Below, in pieces: positions 1 to 7,079 of a stretch of DNA of 19,924 nucleotides. Made by a program: the position numbers and the translations under genes. How positions within the stretch are numbered: position 1 is the stretch's first letter; each line of letters starts with the position of its first letter. Source of the DNA: BTRF01 sp036986255 (GTDB taxonomy: Bacteria; Patescibacteriota; WWE3; 9FT-COMBO-53-11); contig BTRF01000006.1 of the NCBI GenBank assembly GCA_036986255.1, positions 1-19,924 on the forward strand, in the 5' to 3' direction. The notes under the pieces are model-generated. The model had not been told where the DNA came from. It ran no database searches and saw only the letters and a list, made by a program, of their open reading frames with translations.

Positions 1-202
1 TCTGGTTTACTTTAACGACAAATCTAGTTGGGGCCTTGGTAGATGTTTCCATAATCACCAGAAAGACGGCGTTATGATAACCGCCGGACAATCTTTCCAC
101 TTGAATGTCGGAAATATCACCTTTAATGGGAAGCTTTTTGCGGATCTTTGAGATAAATTTCTCAATCTGTCCAGGGTTAAGGTTCTTCTTGCTAGACAAC
201 AT
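1..202 (-). CDS. Phosphotransferase-like (APH/kinase-fold) protein, N-terminal fragment
   Basis: Reading leftward from an ATG at 202-200 there is an open frame to the window edge, giving 67 residues. The N-terminus is basic (MLSSKKNLNPGQIEKF), followed by a glycine-rich loop (ERLSGGYHNAVFLV) and then a strand with a lysine (RFVVKVNQ). This order, a Gly-rich loop, an Asn/Phe turn, then a V-V-K strand, resembles the ATP-binding N-lobe of aminoglycoside phosphotransferase-type and choline-kinase-like enzymes, where the lysine contacts ATP. The catalytic loop lies outside the window, so substrate and activity cannot be judged. The gene lies downstream of the UvrD-nuclease gene and the small gene at 347-511 on the same strand, so it may be co-transcribed. 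No convincing ribosome binding site precedes the ATG, and an upstream ATG at 220-218 runs into a stop after two codons. Family assignment is tentative. Confidence 0.55.
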   Translation of the reverse strand, partial: MLSSKKNLNPGQIEKFISKIRKKLPIKGDISDIQVERLSGGYHNAVFLVIMETSTKAPTRFVVKVNQ

Positions 203-346
203 AGCTTATTACTTACCCATTATGGCAAAACACAGTAATGAGCGTTCGAGAAGATAACCAGTAAACGCGTTAACTCACCTAAGCTCATCTTCCCCTGGAA
301 GGTCCGGGTCGGGTTGCTCTTCAACAAAAATGAATCCTGGACCCAG

Positions 347-511
347 TCAATCACCCCGCTCGCAATCACACCTTATACCCACGGCGGTGGGCGCCTTCTT
401 GTCAAAACGGACAGCCCCTTCGGTGAAAATACCGCTTTGATAGTCTTTCTTTTGGGCCGCTCTCACCCGATCGCCTCTCTTGGGATATTGCAAACCAACT
501 TCATCAATCAT
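347..511 (-). CDS. Small hypothetical protein, 54 codons, possibly truncated by an in-frame TGA
   Basis: An ATG at 511-509, nine bases after the UvrD-nuclease stop, opens a 54-residue frame starting MIDEVGLQYPKRGDRVR and ending CDCERGD before a TGA at 349-347. The composition is protein-like: basic, with a Cys-x-Cys pair near the end. After the TGA the same frame stays open for 23 more codons with an acidic, hydrophobic segment (LGPGFIFVEEQPDPDLPG) before the next TGA at 277-275. The original protein may therefore have been 78 residues with Trp (TGG) at codon 55, now shortened by a nonsense change. No family is recognised. A purine-rich stretch before the ATG (GATGAAAAG) is a weak ribosome binding site. 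It probably belongs to the UvrD operon. It could also be a chance frame, so confidence is modest. Confidence 0.4.
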   Translation of the reverse strand: MIDEVGLQYPKRGDRVRAAQKKDYQSGIFTEGAVRFDKKAPTAVGIRCDCERGD

Positions 512-520
512 CTTTTCATC

Positions 521-3343
521 TTAACGGTACCTATCCGCCTGCGAATATGGGCAAATTTTATTAAACGGGCACCAAACGCAGTGTAGTCCGGGAATGGCAC
601 CAAATTCGCCGGCCGTTATCTTTTTAATCCGCTCTTCGATAGCTTTTTTCCTTTTGACAATTTCCTCTGCCTTAAGATCAACCGATACCTTTTTTCCACC
701 ATCAAGATAGAAAAAACCAATGGTTTTGGGATCAACACCCAGCGCCTCGCGTGCTGCAATGGAATAAATAAGAAGCTGGTCGTCCTTTTTGGCCTTCTTC
801 TCCAGTTTCTTTATATCTTTGGTAGAAAGGTCGCTGGTTTTATAGTCGATGATCTCAAAATCCCCGTCCTCATCTTTTCCAATCCTGTCAATCCGACCGG
901 TTAGCGTTTTGCCGCCAAGCTTAATTTCAAAACCCTTCTCCACCATAAGAGCCGGAGAAAGCCGGTCTTTGTAACTTTGGTAGAAGTTTCGCAGCATCTT
1001 TTCCCCGCGTCGCCTGTAAGCCGCTTTTTCCTTTTTGTCCCTGTAGCCTTCTTCCAAGAAATGAGTGCTGTATATTTTCAAAAGATCGCTTAGCCTGAGC
1101 TTTTCGCCCCTTATTGTTCTTGCCTCAAACTCCCTAAGCGCCTCATGTACGGAGATGCCAAAAGAAAGAGGCGGAGTCGGAGGAGCAGGAATTTTCAGGA
1201 TGTACTTGTAGCGGTACTTCCACGGACAGGTTTTATAGTCGTCAAGCTGGGAGTAGGAAAGTTTTTTGGGAATCTGAACCGGAATTTGTTCTTCAAGTTT
1301 TTTATCAACAGAGGTTTCCCCTTCTTCCGACATTAAAACAGACCCGCCGTCGGGCTTTTCGGGGACCTTGATCCCAAGCTCTTGTATAAAAGGAGAGGGG
1401 CGCTTCTCTCGCAAGCCGCCGTAATTTTGTGCAAAAGACAAAAATACTTTTTCCGAAGATCTGGTTATCCCAACGTAAAACAAGCGCCTTTCTTCCTGCA
1501 TGTGCCCGATGCGGGCTGCGGTCTGGTCATCCTTTAGCGGGGAGTTGGGAACCTTAAACTCTTTGACAAAATGATCCGGCAGTTCAATCGGGGCAGAGCG
1601 CCTCCGGGTTGGAACCCTATCGGAAGTCAAAGAAACCAAAAATACAACGGGAAACTCCAGACCTTTCGCCGCGTGTACCGTCATAAGGTTTATAGTGTCC
1701 ACATCCTCAATAACCGCCTGCGCCGGTGACTCTCCCGCCTCAATGAGCATATCCAACCAATCCACAAGCTCGGGTATATTGGGCTCCTTAACCTCCGCTT
1801 CAAACTGATGGATCTTTTGGAAGAACAGTGATATATTTTCCACTCTCATCTGGTTCTCCACGGTTGGGGTTTTGACAAATTCTGCTACGTACCCGCTCTT
1901 TTGTACAAAATCGAAGAGGAGGTGGGACGGTGAAACCCTAAAGGAAGCACTCGTCAGGTCGTCAATCAAGCTTAAAACCGATATTTTTTCCTTTTTCAAA
2001 ATTTCGGCAAATGACCTATTGGATTTTTTAGCCCTATTTAAAAGCCCTAAAACCTTTTGCGGAGCAAGCTCAAAGCTTGGAACGTTTAAAACCTTAAACC
2101 AAGAAATTATGTCTTCGGGGTCCTTTATCACACGCAAAACTGCCAAAAGAGCGGAGACCTCCTCTTGCTCAAAAAGCCCTCGGTTCCCCACAACCTGAAA
2201 TGGCAGCGCGTGGCGCTTTAAAGCGGCAACAAAAGGGTCTAGATGGGCGTTGGCTCGGGCCAAAATGGCGAAATCCCGGAACTCCTTCCCAGTCGTGTTT
2301 ACCAGCTCTACAATCTTCCTCAAAATGAGTTCCGCTTCGGCCTCAGCTGATCTCGCGTATAGCAAATGGGGCTGGGGCCCTGTTTTAAGAGTTTTAAGTT
2401 TTTTAGTAATGCCCGGCAGCTTTACCTCCAGACGATCGGGGTTGTTATTTTTAATCAGTTTATAAGAGTTCTGCGCTATTGCATCGGTGAGTCTGTATGA
2501 AGTATTAAGTACTTTAACTTTTGCGTTCTTGTACACTTTTTTGAACTCGAGGATGTTGGAAACGCTGGCTCCGCGCCATTTATAGATTGCTTGATCGTCA
2601 TCTCCCACCACCACTAGATTGGGCGGATTTTTATTGGGGGCCAAAAGCTTAACCAGAGAAAATTGAGCAACATTTGTATCCTGAAATTCATCCACAAAAA
2701 CATAGCGGAATTGCTGACGGTAGTGTTTAAGAGTGTTGGGCCGCGAGTGAAAGAGCTTGGTCGTCCAAGCAATCAGATCGCCAAAATCCAAGTAAGAGTT
2801 CTTAATAAGCAGCTTTTGATAAGCACTATACGTCTTAGCCAGCTCAAGCTGCCTCTTTACCTCGGCCCTCTCCTCTCTAGTCTTGGCTCTCCCTTTCTGC
2901 TTTTCTACCCACCTCAAATAGGCCTCTGGCGTAACCTCCTCATCCTTAGCTCGAGAGAAAAGGTTAAGAAGAGCGGTTAAAAAACGGGCCGGATTCCCCA
3001 ACGGGCGGTAATAGTCCAACGGGAGGTCAAACAGGTTGCGGCGAAGAAGAAGCCAGGCCTCCGGCTCGGAGATTATCCTGTAGGCGAGGTCCAGACCGAT
3101 CGCCAACCCATCTTGGCGAAGCACCCGATCGCAAAAGCCGTGAAAGGTAGAAATCCAGGGCGGCTCGTACCCTAAAGGCATGGCCTCATCCAACCTCCCC
3201 AGCATCTCCTGTGCAGCTTTGTCGGTAAAGGTTAGAGCGAGGATATTAGAAGGATCAACCCCCTTCTCCAGAAGTTTTTGAATCTGGGTAGTAATGAAAG
3301 TTGTCTTCCCTGTTCCCGGTCCGGCGACTACTAGCGTAACCAT
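521..3343 (-). CDS. UvrD/PcrA-type DNA helicase fused to a [4Fe-4S] PD-(D/E)XK nuclease
   Basis: This 940-residue protein is a superfamily 1A helicase followed by a RecB/AddB/Cas4-type nuclease. Walker A is GPGTGKTT (8-15), the DExx motif is VDEFQDTN (217-224), and the Q/III region is GDDDQAIYKWRGA (247-259). Later motifs are TVHAAKGLEF and LFYVGITRS. The nuclease begins near residue 693, with metal and catalytic residues in GRIDRI (D819) and IIDYKTS (D833, K835). Four cysteines at 706, 922, 925 and 931 match the C...CxxCx5C iron-sulfur staple of AddB/AdnB-type nucleases. The likely role is ATP-driven unwinding and resection of DNA ends in recombinational repair, in the cytoplasm. The closest architecture is the AdnA/AdnB subunit of the mycobacterial end-resection complex, and no second subunit is visible here. 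The start is ATG at 3343, with an extended -10 box 7 nt upstream and no Shine-Dalgarno, suggesting a leaderless mRNA. The stop is TAA. Confidence 0.95.
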   Translation of the reverse strand: MVTLVVAGPGTGKTTFITTQIQKLLEKGVDPSNILALTFTDKAAQEMLGRLDEAMPLGYEPPWISTFHGFCDRVLRQDGLAIGLDLAYRIISEPEAWLLLRRNLFDLPLDYYRPLGNPARFLTALLNLFSRAKDEEVTPEAYLRWVEKQKGRAKTREERAEVKRQLELAKTYSAYQKLLIKNSYLDFGDLIAWTTKLFHSRPNTLKHYRQQFRYVFVDEFQDTNVAQFSLVKLLAPNKNPPNLVVVGDDDQAIYKWRGASVSNILEFKKVYKNAKVKVLNTSYRLTDAIAQNSYKLIKNNNPDRLEVKLPGITKKLKTLKTGPQPHLLYARSAEAEAELILRKIVELVNTTGKEFRDFAILARANAHLDPFVAALKRHALPFQVVGNRGLFEQEEVSALLAVLRVIKDPEDIISWFKVLNVPSFELAPQKVLGLLNRAKKSNRSFAEILKKEKISVLSLIDDLTSASFRVSPSHLLFDFVQKSGYVAEFVKTPTVENQMRVENISLFFQKIHQFEAEVKEPNIPELVDWLDMLIEAGESPAQAVIEDVDTINLMTVHAAKGLEFPVVFLVSLTSDRVPTRRRSAPIELPDHFVKEFKVPNSPLKDDQTAARIGHMQEERRLFYVGITRSSEKVFLSFAQNYGGLREKRPSPFIQELGIKVPEKPDGGSVLMSEEGETSVDKKLEEQIPVQIPKKLSYSQLDDYKTCPWKYRYKYILKIPAPPTPPLSFGISVHEALREFEARTIRGEKLRLSDLLKIYSTHFLEEGYRDKKEKAAYRRRGEKMLRNFYQSYKDRLSPALMVEKGFEIKLGGKTLTGRIDRIGKDEDGDFEIIDYKTSDLSTKDIKKLEKKAKKDDQLLIYSIAAREALGVDPKTIGFFYLDGGKKVSVDLKAEEIVKRKKAIEERIKKITAGEFGAIPGLHCVWCPFNKICPYSQADRYR

Positions 3344-3350
3344 CAGAAAA

Positions 3351-3359
3351 ACTATAACA
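3351..3359 (-). promoter_or_regulatory. Extended -10 box for a leaderless UvrD-nuclease mRNA
   Basis: On the minus strand TGTTATAGT (TG-n-TATAAT class) ends 7 nt before the ATG at 3343. Transcription from it would begin at or within one base of the start codon. There is no Shine-Dalgarno in the gap (TTTTCTG). No good -35 box is seen. Confidence 0.45.
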
Positions 3360-3363
3360 ATAG

Positions 3364-3392
3364 TTGCACATTAAGCCTTGCAGGGGTATTAT
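3364..3392 (+). promoter_or_regulatory. Sigma70-like promoter for the small Cys-rich gene
   Basis: TTGCAC (3364-3369), a 17-bp spacer, and TATTAT (3387-3392) form a canonical -35/-10 pair. The expected start of transcription is near 3399, leaving a leader of about 26 nt. That leader contains a strong Shine-Dalgarno, GAGGAGAGG at 3411-3419, 5 nt before the ATG at 3425. The promoter lies back to back with the UvrD-nuclease promoter. Confidence 0.6.
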
Positions 3393-3424
3393 CTTAGACG
3401 AGAGCGTAATGAGGAGAGGATGCT

Positions 3425-3622
3425 ATGCCCAGATGCAATGACTGCGAAGAAGAAGGGGTATTCCGCTGCAGCGTCGTGATGCCGGAAGGCACTCCCCGAC
3501 AAGATGCGGTGTTTGTCAAAGACGGTATAACTTATGGCTATACCTATCACTACTGCAGCAGTTGCCTTGCCGTCCAACAAACTAAGGGAGGGAAATTAAA
3601 AGTTTGGGAAGACTCTAAATAA
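3425..3622 (+). CDS. Small Cys-rich (putative zinc-binding) protein, 65 aa
   Basis: A soluble 65-residue protein with CNDC at 4-7 and CSSC at 44-47, plus a lone Cys15. The two CxxC knuckles are the usual layout of a small zinc ribbon, here about 36 residues apart. The middle (PEGTPRQDAVFVKDGITYGY) has no recognisable motif. I do not recognise a named family and no function is proposed beyond probable metal binding. The gene is well supported as real: it has its own -35/-10 promoter, a strong Shine-Dalgarno (GAGGAGAGG, 5-nt spacing), a TAA stop, and an intrinsic terminator starting eight bases after the stop. It is therefore a monocistronic unit, unlike most genes in this window. Confidence 0.75.
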   Translation: MPRCNDCEEEGVFRCSVVMPEGTPRQDAVFVKDGITYGYTYHYCSSCLAVQQTKGGKLKVWEDSK

Positions 3623-3629
3623 CAAGAAA

Positions 3630-3655
3630 AAGCTGAGGAAAGCACTCCTCAGCTT
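3630..3655. terminator. Bidirectional intrinsic terminator
   Basis: AAGCTGAGGA (3630-3639) and TCCTCAGCTT (3646-3655) form a perfect 10-bp stem with a 6-nt loop. On the plus side it is followed by a T-rich tract (TCTTTTTTCTC). On the minus side it is followed by TTTCTTG. It separates the convergent genes at 3425-3622 (plus) and 3649-4158 (minus). The TGA stop of the minus gene lies inside the stem. Confidence 0.88.
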
Positions 3656-4158
3656 CTTTTTTCTCTATTCTTCTCCACTAGCGAAAGGAACTCCTTCCAG
3701 TGGGAGGGGTTGGTCATCTCAACCAGAGCCTTGAGCGCCCGGTACTTGTAATCGCGCGAGTAGTACTCAATAAGTTTCGCGTAATCAAGCTCTATCTTCT
3801 CGTCACTTAGAAACGGAACGCTTGGCTCTATCCCCTGAACGCGCCACTCGTGCAAATGGTAAAGCTCCTCAATTAGGCGGGAGGCGATATCCTCCTCCAA
3901 ACTCAAGGTTGTGCGTAAAAGCCCAAGATTAAAGTAAACCCCATTCTTGATGCAGGAGGCAATCACAGGGTTTTGGGGGTTATGATCCAGAACCACCCAA
4001 AACTCAGGAAAGCCCTCACCGTACCTTTGGCAGATCTTATGCCAAAACCGATCGGCAAGTCTAAAGAACACAACCGCCCCCTCGCAAGGGATGTAGGTTA
4101 CGTGCATAAACTCGATGTTGGGAGACAAAAATCTCCCATGAAAACACGAGTTGGCCAT
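3649..4158 (-). CDS. Hypothetical protein, 169 aa, with a degenerate zincin-like helix
   Basis: A soluble 169-residue protein with no signal peptide and no membrane segment. I do not recognise the family with confidence. The most notable stretch is IEELYHLHEW (residues 96-105). It has the spacing of a metallopeptidase HExxH helix, but Glu97 stands where the first His would be, so a zincin activity is doubtful. The N-terminal half is rich in aromatic residues (MHVTYIPCEGAVVFF, FWVVLDHNP). The start is well supported: AAGGAGGG at 4168-4175 is a good Shine-Dalgarno, 9 nt before the ATG, and an extended -10 box lies at 4193-4201. The gene ends in the bidirectional terminator shared with the small Cys-rich gene. 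It may form its own unit or follow the membrane protein gene upstream (60-bp gap). Confidence 0.8.
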   Translation of the reverse strand: MANSCFHGRFLSPNIEFMHVTYIPCEGAVVFFRLADRFWHKICQRYGEGFPEFWVVLDHNPQNPVIASCIKNGVYFNLGLLRTTLSLEEDIASRLIEELYHLHEWRVQGIEPSVPFLSDEKIELDYAKLIEYYSRDYKYRALKALVEMTNPSHWKEFLSLVEKNREKRS

Positions 4159-4192
4159 AGTCTCTCTCCCTCCTTCTCAGTTTATCGCTCTT

Positions 4193-4201
4193 ATCCTAAC
4201 A
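4193..4201 (-). promoter_or_regulatory. Extended -10 promoter box for the 169-aa protein gene
   Basis: TGTTAGGAT on the minus strand fits TG-n-TAnnnT. Predicted transcription would start near 4186, giving a leader of about 28 nt that contains the Shine-Dalgarno AAGGAGGG. No clear -35 box was found. Confidence 0.4.
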
Positions 4202-4218
4202 CGGAGAATTCGCTAAGC

Positions 4219-5193
4219 CTAATCGACTTTTAAAACAGGAACTTGGCGGGGTTCTTCCTCAAGACGGGCGAATCGAATCAAAACCAACCCTTTATAAAGG
4301 GCGGCGAAAGATAAAACCGAAAGCCACGCCAAAATAGGAGTGAGGAAAAGGATTGAAAAAGCCACTCCCACAGCCGCGGCCAGAGGAAGGAAGGGAAGAT
4401 AGGGCTCGAGCATCCCTTCCAAATCTTCGGTAACCCGCTCGGCCAATGGACCCCGCAAACTCTCGGTCAATTTCTGGGGACTCGTCAACTGCTCCTCCTT
4501 CAAACTAACCCCAAACTGCTCCTCCAAAACTTGGAGGACTCCGCTCTTCTTCAGCTCTTCGAGGAACTTATCTTGGTTGAACTGCTCCATCCCCATCTGG
4601 GATTGAACCTGACCCACCACCTGATCAATGACCAAATTCAAGGAGGGGTTGAGAATCTCCTTTGGAATCTCAAACTGCGCTTGGGGAGGCAATTGAGCGG
4701 AAAAATAAACCAAAATTCCCACGGCAAGAGTGAGGAAAAAGAAGAACTTAGCATAAACGGACGAAAACATCCAAGAAGCAAAAACGGCGTAAACTTTCAC
4801 CGCCCGCTGGGCGTAGTAGTCAAAAGCCCCCAAACCGCCTAGGTAAATCAAGGGGAGAAGCGCCGGAAAAGGCGGGGGGATGGTAATAATCTCGGGGGCG
4901 ACAAAAAAGGGGACGCCGAAACCGAAAGCGGCCAGAATATAGCCGCCCATCCGCCAAATGCGGTTTGAAGAAATTGAAAAGACGGTTAGAAAAGAAGCCA
5001 GAATGAGAAAAGAAACCACCAGCGGCCAGAGCCGCGGCCACACCGAAAGATCCCAAGCAAAGCCGGGGGCGAAAACCCTCTCAAGGAAGAAGCCCAAGGC
5101 GGCACTTCCACCCACCACAACTGCGACCAAGAGGGCGGTTTTAACCTGCCCCGAGCGTAACTCAAAAATACTACTACCCACGTTCGCCTCCAT
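4219..5193 (-). CDS. Polytopic membrane protein of unknown function, 324 aa
   Basis: A predicted inner-membrane protein. Hydrophobic segments lie near residues 18-38, 52-72, 82-102, 108-122 and 145-165, then two more near 267-305. Between them, residues about 170-265, lies a hydrophilic loop that is acidic and Gln-rich (QSQMGMEQFNQDKFLEELKK). This loop probably faces one side of the membrane as a helical domain. No family was recognised. The start overlaps the end of rmuC by 20 bases (5174-5193), which indicates translational coupling and one transcript with RmuC. The stop is TAG at 4221-4219. Nothing in the sequence ties it to RmuC function. Confidence 0.8.
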   Translation of the reverse strand: MEANVGSSIFELRSGQVKTALLVAVVVGGSAALGFFLERVFAPGFAWDLSVWPRLWPLVVSFLILASFLTVFSISSNRIWRMGGYILAAFGFGVPFFVAPEIITIPPPFPALLPLIYLGGLGAFDYYAQRAVKVYAVFASWMFSSVYAKFFFFLTLAVGILVYFSAQLPPQAQFEIPKEILNPSLNLVIDQVVGQVQSQMGMEQFNQDKFLEELKKSGVLQVLEEQFGVSLKEEQLTSPQKLTESLRGPLAERVTEDLEGMLEPYLPFLPLAAAVGVAFSILFLTPILAWLSVLSFAALYKGLVLIRFARLEEEPRQVPVLKVD

Positions 5194-6121
5194 CTTGCTT
5201 CTTGGGCCTGGAATCCAAATCCCTCAGCCGATCCAGTTTAACCAAAAGGGAGGAGAATACATTAATCAATCTATCCATATTGCTTTTGGCAACGGTTATC
5301 TGGCCAGCCGCCCTTTGAAGTAAAATATCAAAATCCCCTGCATCTTTGGAAACGGCATGGATCATTTTAATAAGCTCTTCAGCCCGCTCGGCCACCTGCT
5401 CTCTCTTCAAGGTAAAGGTAAGGAATTGAAGGGTAACCCAAAAGGTCTGGGGAGAGGTAAAGTAAACCCGTTTTCTCACAGCATAATTCCACAGCTTGCC
5501 ATCCGCAACCACCTCCTGGAAGATCGGCTCGAAGGGGATGTACATCAAGGCAAAGGAGACCGTCCCTTCCTCAGGAAGAATATACTCAGCGGTTTCATCC
5601 ATACGCTTTTTGACATCCCGCCCAAAAACCCGCCAAGCACGGGCTTTCTCTTCCTCGTCCTTAGCCGCAGTAAAAACCTGAAAATTCTCCACGGGAAATT
5701 TTGAATCAATAGGAACTTTTAGGCCTCCGCTGGTTTTAATAACGGCGTCCACCCTCTTACCGTTGCGAAAAGCAAATTGAGTTTCGTATCTCTCCCGAGG
5801 AAGGACCTCTCGCAAAAGATCCTGAAGGATCATCTCCCCTACGTTGCCCCGCAGCTTCTGCGAACGCAAGGAGGCCTGAAATTCCCTCAGCTGGGTGGTC
5901 ACTTCCTTAACCCCTCCAATCTCGGTGGTTACGGCGTGCAAGCGCTCGTCGAGAGACTTAAGATTCGCCCCCAACTCTCCTTTATGAAGCTCCAAGCGCT
6001 GGAGGATCTCCTCTCCCTTGAGAAAAACGGTCAGCTGATTGATCTTGCGAAGAAGAAACAGAAATCCTGCCACCAGAACCAGAAATAAAGCGGTGAAAAA
6101 GAGGATCGTTAGTAAATCCAT
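5174..6121 (-). CDS. rmuC: DNA recombination protein RmuC
   Basis: A 315-residue RmuC-family protein, thought to act on DNA during recombination and to limit inversions at short repeats. It has an N-terminal membrane anchor (residues about 4-24), a heptad-like coiled-coil region (about 27-90) and the conserved nuclease-fold domain (about 90-300). The domain shows the family hallmarks RGNVGEMILQDLL (91-103), KRVDAVI (D125) and VPIDSKFPVENF (D139, K141), a PD-(D/E)XK-like arrangement. It is shorter than E. coli RmuC (about 475 aa), mainly in the coiled coil. No Shine-Dalgarno precedes the ATG at 6121, but the gene lies 34 nt after the small membrane gene at 6156-6311 and probably shares its transcript. 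A 10-bp palindrome (CGGGTACCCG, 6129-6138) sits just upstream. Its 3' end overlaps the next gene. Confidence 0.93.
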   Translation of the reverse strand: MDLLTILFFTALFLVLVAGFLFLLRKINQLTVFLKGEEILQRLELHKGELGANLKSLDERLHAVTTEIGGVKEVTTQLREFQASLRSQKLRGNVGEMILQDLLREVLPRERYETQFAFRNGKRVDAVIKTSGGLKVPIDSKFPVENFQVFTAAKDEEEKARAWRVFGRDVKKRMDETAEYILPEEGTVSFALMYIPFEPIFQEVVADGKLWNYAVRKRVYFTSPQTFWVTLQFLTFTLKREQVAERAEELIKMIHAVSKDAGDFDILLQRAAGQITVAKSNMDRLINVFSSLLVKLDRLRDLDSRPKKQDGGERG

Positions 6122-6155
6122 TTTAGTGCGGGTACCCGGAACCTACAAGAAAAGT

Positions 6156-6311
6156 CTACCAGACTAGCAGAAGATAGCCGAGGAAAAGAAATCCGCCCAG
6201 GATCAAACCGATCATTAAGGCGAACAAGAGCTTAACCCACCCGTCGTGAGGAAGGTACGAAAAATGGGGAAGGAGCGTGTGCTTGTCAAAAGGACCAGTT
6301 TCTTTACCCAT
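6156..6311 (-). CDS. Single-pass small membrane protein, 51 aa
   Basis: From ATG at 6311 the minus strand encodes 51 residues. A polar, His-containing N-terminal half (MGKETGPFDKHTLLPHFSY) is followed by one long hydrophobic helix (LLFALMIGLILGGFLFLGYL) and a TAG stop. The hydrophilic head plus a C-terminal transmembrane segment is a typical tail-anchor-like layout. It precedes rmuC by 34 nt on the same strand, so the two are probably co-transcribed. An extended -10 box (TGGTATATT at 6321-6329) ends 9 nt before the ATG and there is no good Shine-Dalgarno, suggesting a leader of only a few bases. I recognise no family. The gene is supported by composition, position and promoter spacing, not by homology. 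Confidence 0.65.
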   Translation of the reverse strand: MGKETGPFDKHTLLPHFSYLPHDGWVKLLFALMIGLILGGFLFLGYLLLVW

Positions 6312-6320
6312 CCTGGAAAC

Positions 6321-6329
6321 AATATACCA
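6321..6329 (-). promoter_or_regulatory. Extended -10 box for the 51-aa membrane protein / rmuC operon
   Basis: The minus strand reads TGGTATATT, matching TG-n-TATAAT with one mismatch, 9 nt before ATG 6311. The expected transcription start is about 3 nt before the ATG. Confidence 0.4.
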
Positions 6330-6370
6330 TATTATGCCCTCTCCAACCCGAATAAGCTAATCTTAGTAAG

Positions 6371-6772
6371 ATGCGCAAAATACTTCCCAAAAAAAGGATT
6401 AAACGCGACGCCCCGCCCAAAATTATCTACCTGATCGGCATTTTGGCTTATGCCGTGTGGGTGGGGTGGGGATACGTTCTTCTTAAAGTCTCGCCGAACA
6501 CCCTTCCCCACCGCCTCCTCTTCCTGGGAGCCCTCTTCTCAGCCCTCTTCCTCACCTTCCTTTTTCTCTTCTACCAAGCCGGGAAGATTATCACCGGAAG
6601 GGCCCCTTCTGTCGTCTTTTATCCCGCCGTCCGTCGAGCCCTCTTTACGGGGGGTTGGGTCGCCGCGGCGGGGACGATGCAGCTTCTGGGGATCTTTAAC
6701 TGGGTCAATGTGGGGCTCTTGGGCCTGATCCTCCTCTTAACCGAGGTTCAGATTTCCCGAGGGCAGAGATAA
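6371..6772 (+). CDS. Small polytopic membrane protein, 133 aa
   Basis: A basic 14-residue N-terminus (MRKILPKKRIKRDA) precedes about four hydrophobic segments near residues 18-42, 47-68, 88-108 and 111-128. The short basic loops fit an inner-membrane topology with a cytoplasmic N-terminus. Layouts like this are frequent among uncharacterised proteins of CPR bacteria, but I cannot name a family. The start ATG at 6371 has no Shine-Dalgarno. A -10-like TAATCT at 6358-6363 lies 7 nt upstream, which fits a leaderless start. It is divergent from the 51-aa membrane gene (59-bp gap) and convergent with the 72-aa membrane gene. The TAA stop abuts the minus-strand terminator at 6771-6804. Confidence 0.78.
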   Translation: MRKILPKKRIKRDAPPKIIYLIGILAYAVWVGWGYVLLKVSPNTLPHRLLFLGALFSALFLTFLFLFYQAGKIITGRAPSVVFYPAVRRALFTGGWVAAAGTMQLLGIFNWVNVGLLGLILLLTEVQISRGQR

Positions 6773-6804
6773 AAAAAGGCCGCTCCACGAAACAGAGTCG
6801 GCCT
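6771..6804 (-). terminator. Intrinsic terminator for the 72-aa membrane protein gene
   Basis: AGGCCGCTC (6777-6785) pairs with GAGTCGGCCT (6795-6804) with one bulged T. In minus-strand orientation the stem is followed by a run of seven T (6777-6771). It therefore ends transcription from the 6827-7045 gene. Confidence 0.75.
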
Positions 6805-6826
6805 CGAAACCCCAAGCTCCTTACTG

Positions 6827-7045
6827 CTAAGTCAGCCAAAGAGCGGTGATCAATACATCCAAGATCACGAAAACGAGAATTAGGGCAACCGTCCAACCCA
6901 AGTCGAAACGGAGCTGCAGGTCCTTCCTCGCAATCCTACTCCAGATAAACGAAAAGAAGCCCACCACTAATAAAATTGATACAATCAGCAGCAAGTCCTT
7001 GACCAGAAGGACTGCGAGTAAAGCCACAACGAAGCCTTCAAACAC
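6827..7045 (-). CDS. Small two-helix membrane protein, 72 aa, GTG start
   Basis: Two long hydrophobic stretches (residues about 4-32 and 51-71) flank a short basic/acidic loop (SRIARKDLQLRFDLG), giving a hairpin-like membrane protein. No family is recognised. The GTG at 7045 is chosen as start because AAGGAGG sits 5 nt before it, the best-spaced Shine-Dalgarno in the window. A -35/-10 pair (TTGACT, 16 bp, TAAGAT) at 7107-7080 supplies a strong promoter, and an intrinsic terminator with seven T follows the gene. The promoter, Shine-Dalgarno and terminator together make this a convincing single-gene unit despite its size. It is divergent from metG. Confidence 0.78.
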   Translation of the reverse strand: MFEGFVVALLAVLLVKDLLLIVSILLVVGFFSFIWSRIARKDLQLRFDLGWTVALILVFVILDVLITALWLT

Positions 7046-7079
7046 AGCGTCCTCCTTCTTTCTTCTGCGAACTGCCTAA

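Noticed and set aside
275..511. TGA recoding (UGA as Trp or Gly) as in some candidate phyla
   Set aside because: GroEL, GAPDH, metG and the UbiA protein end normally at TGA, and no other gene needs readthrough. Only this small frame would.
314..586. Plus-strand open frame of 90 codons over the UvrD 3' end
   Set aside because: It runs antisense to the UvrD C-terminus and the minus-strand small gene, has no Shine-Dalgarno or promoter, and its composition is not that of a known fold.
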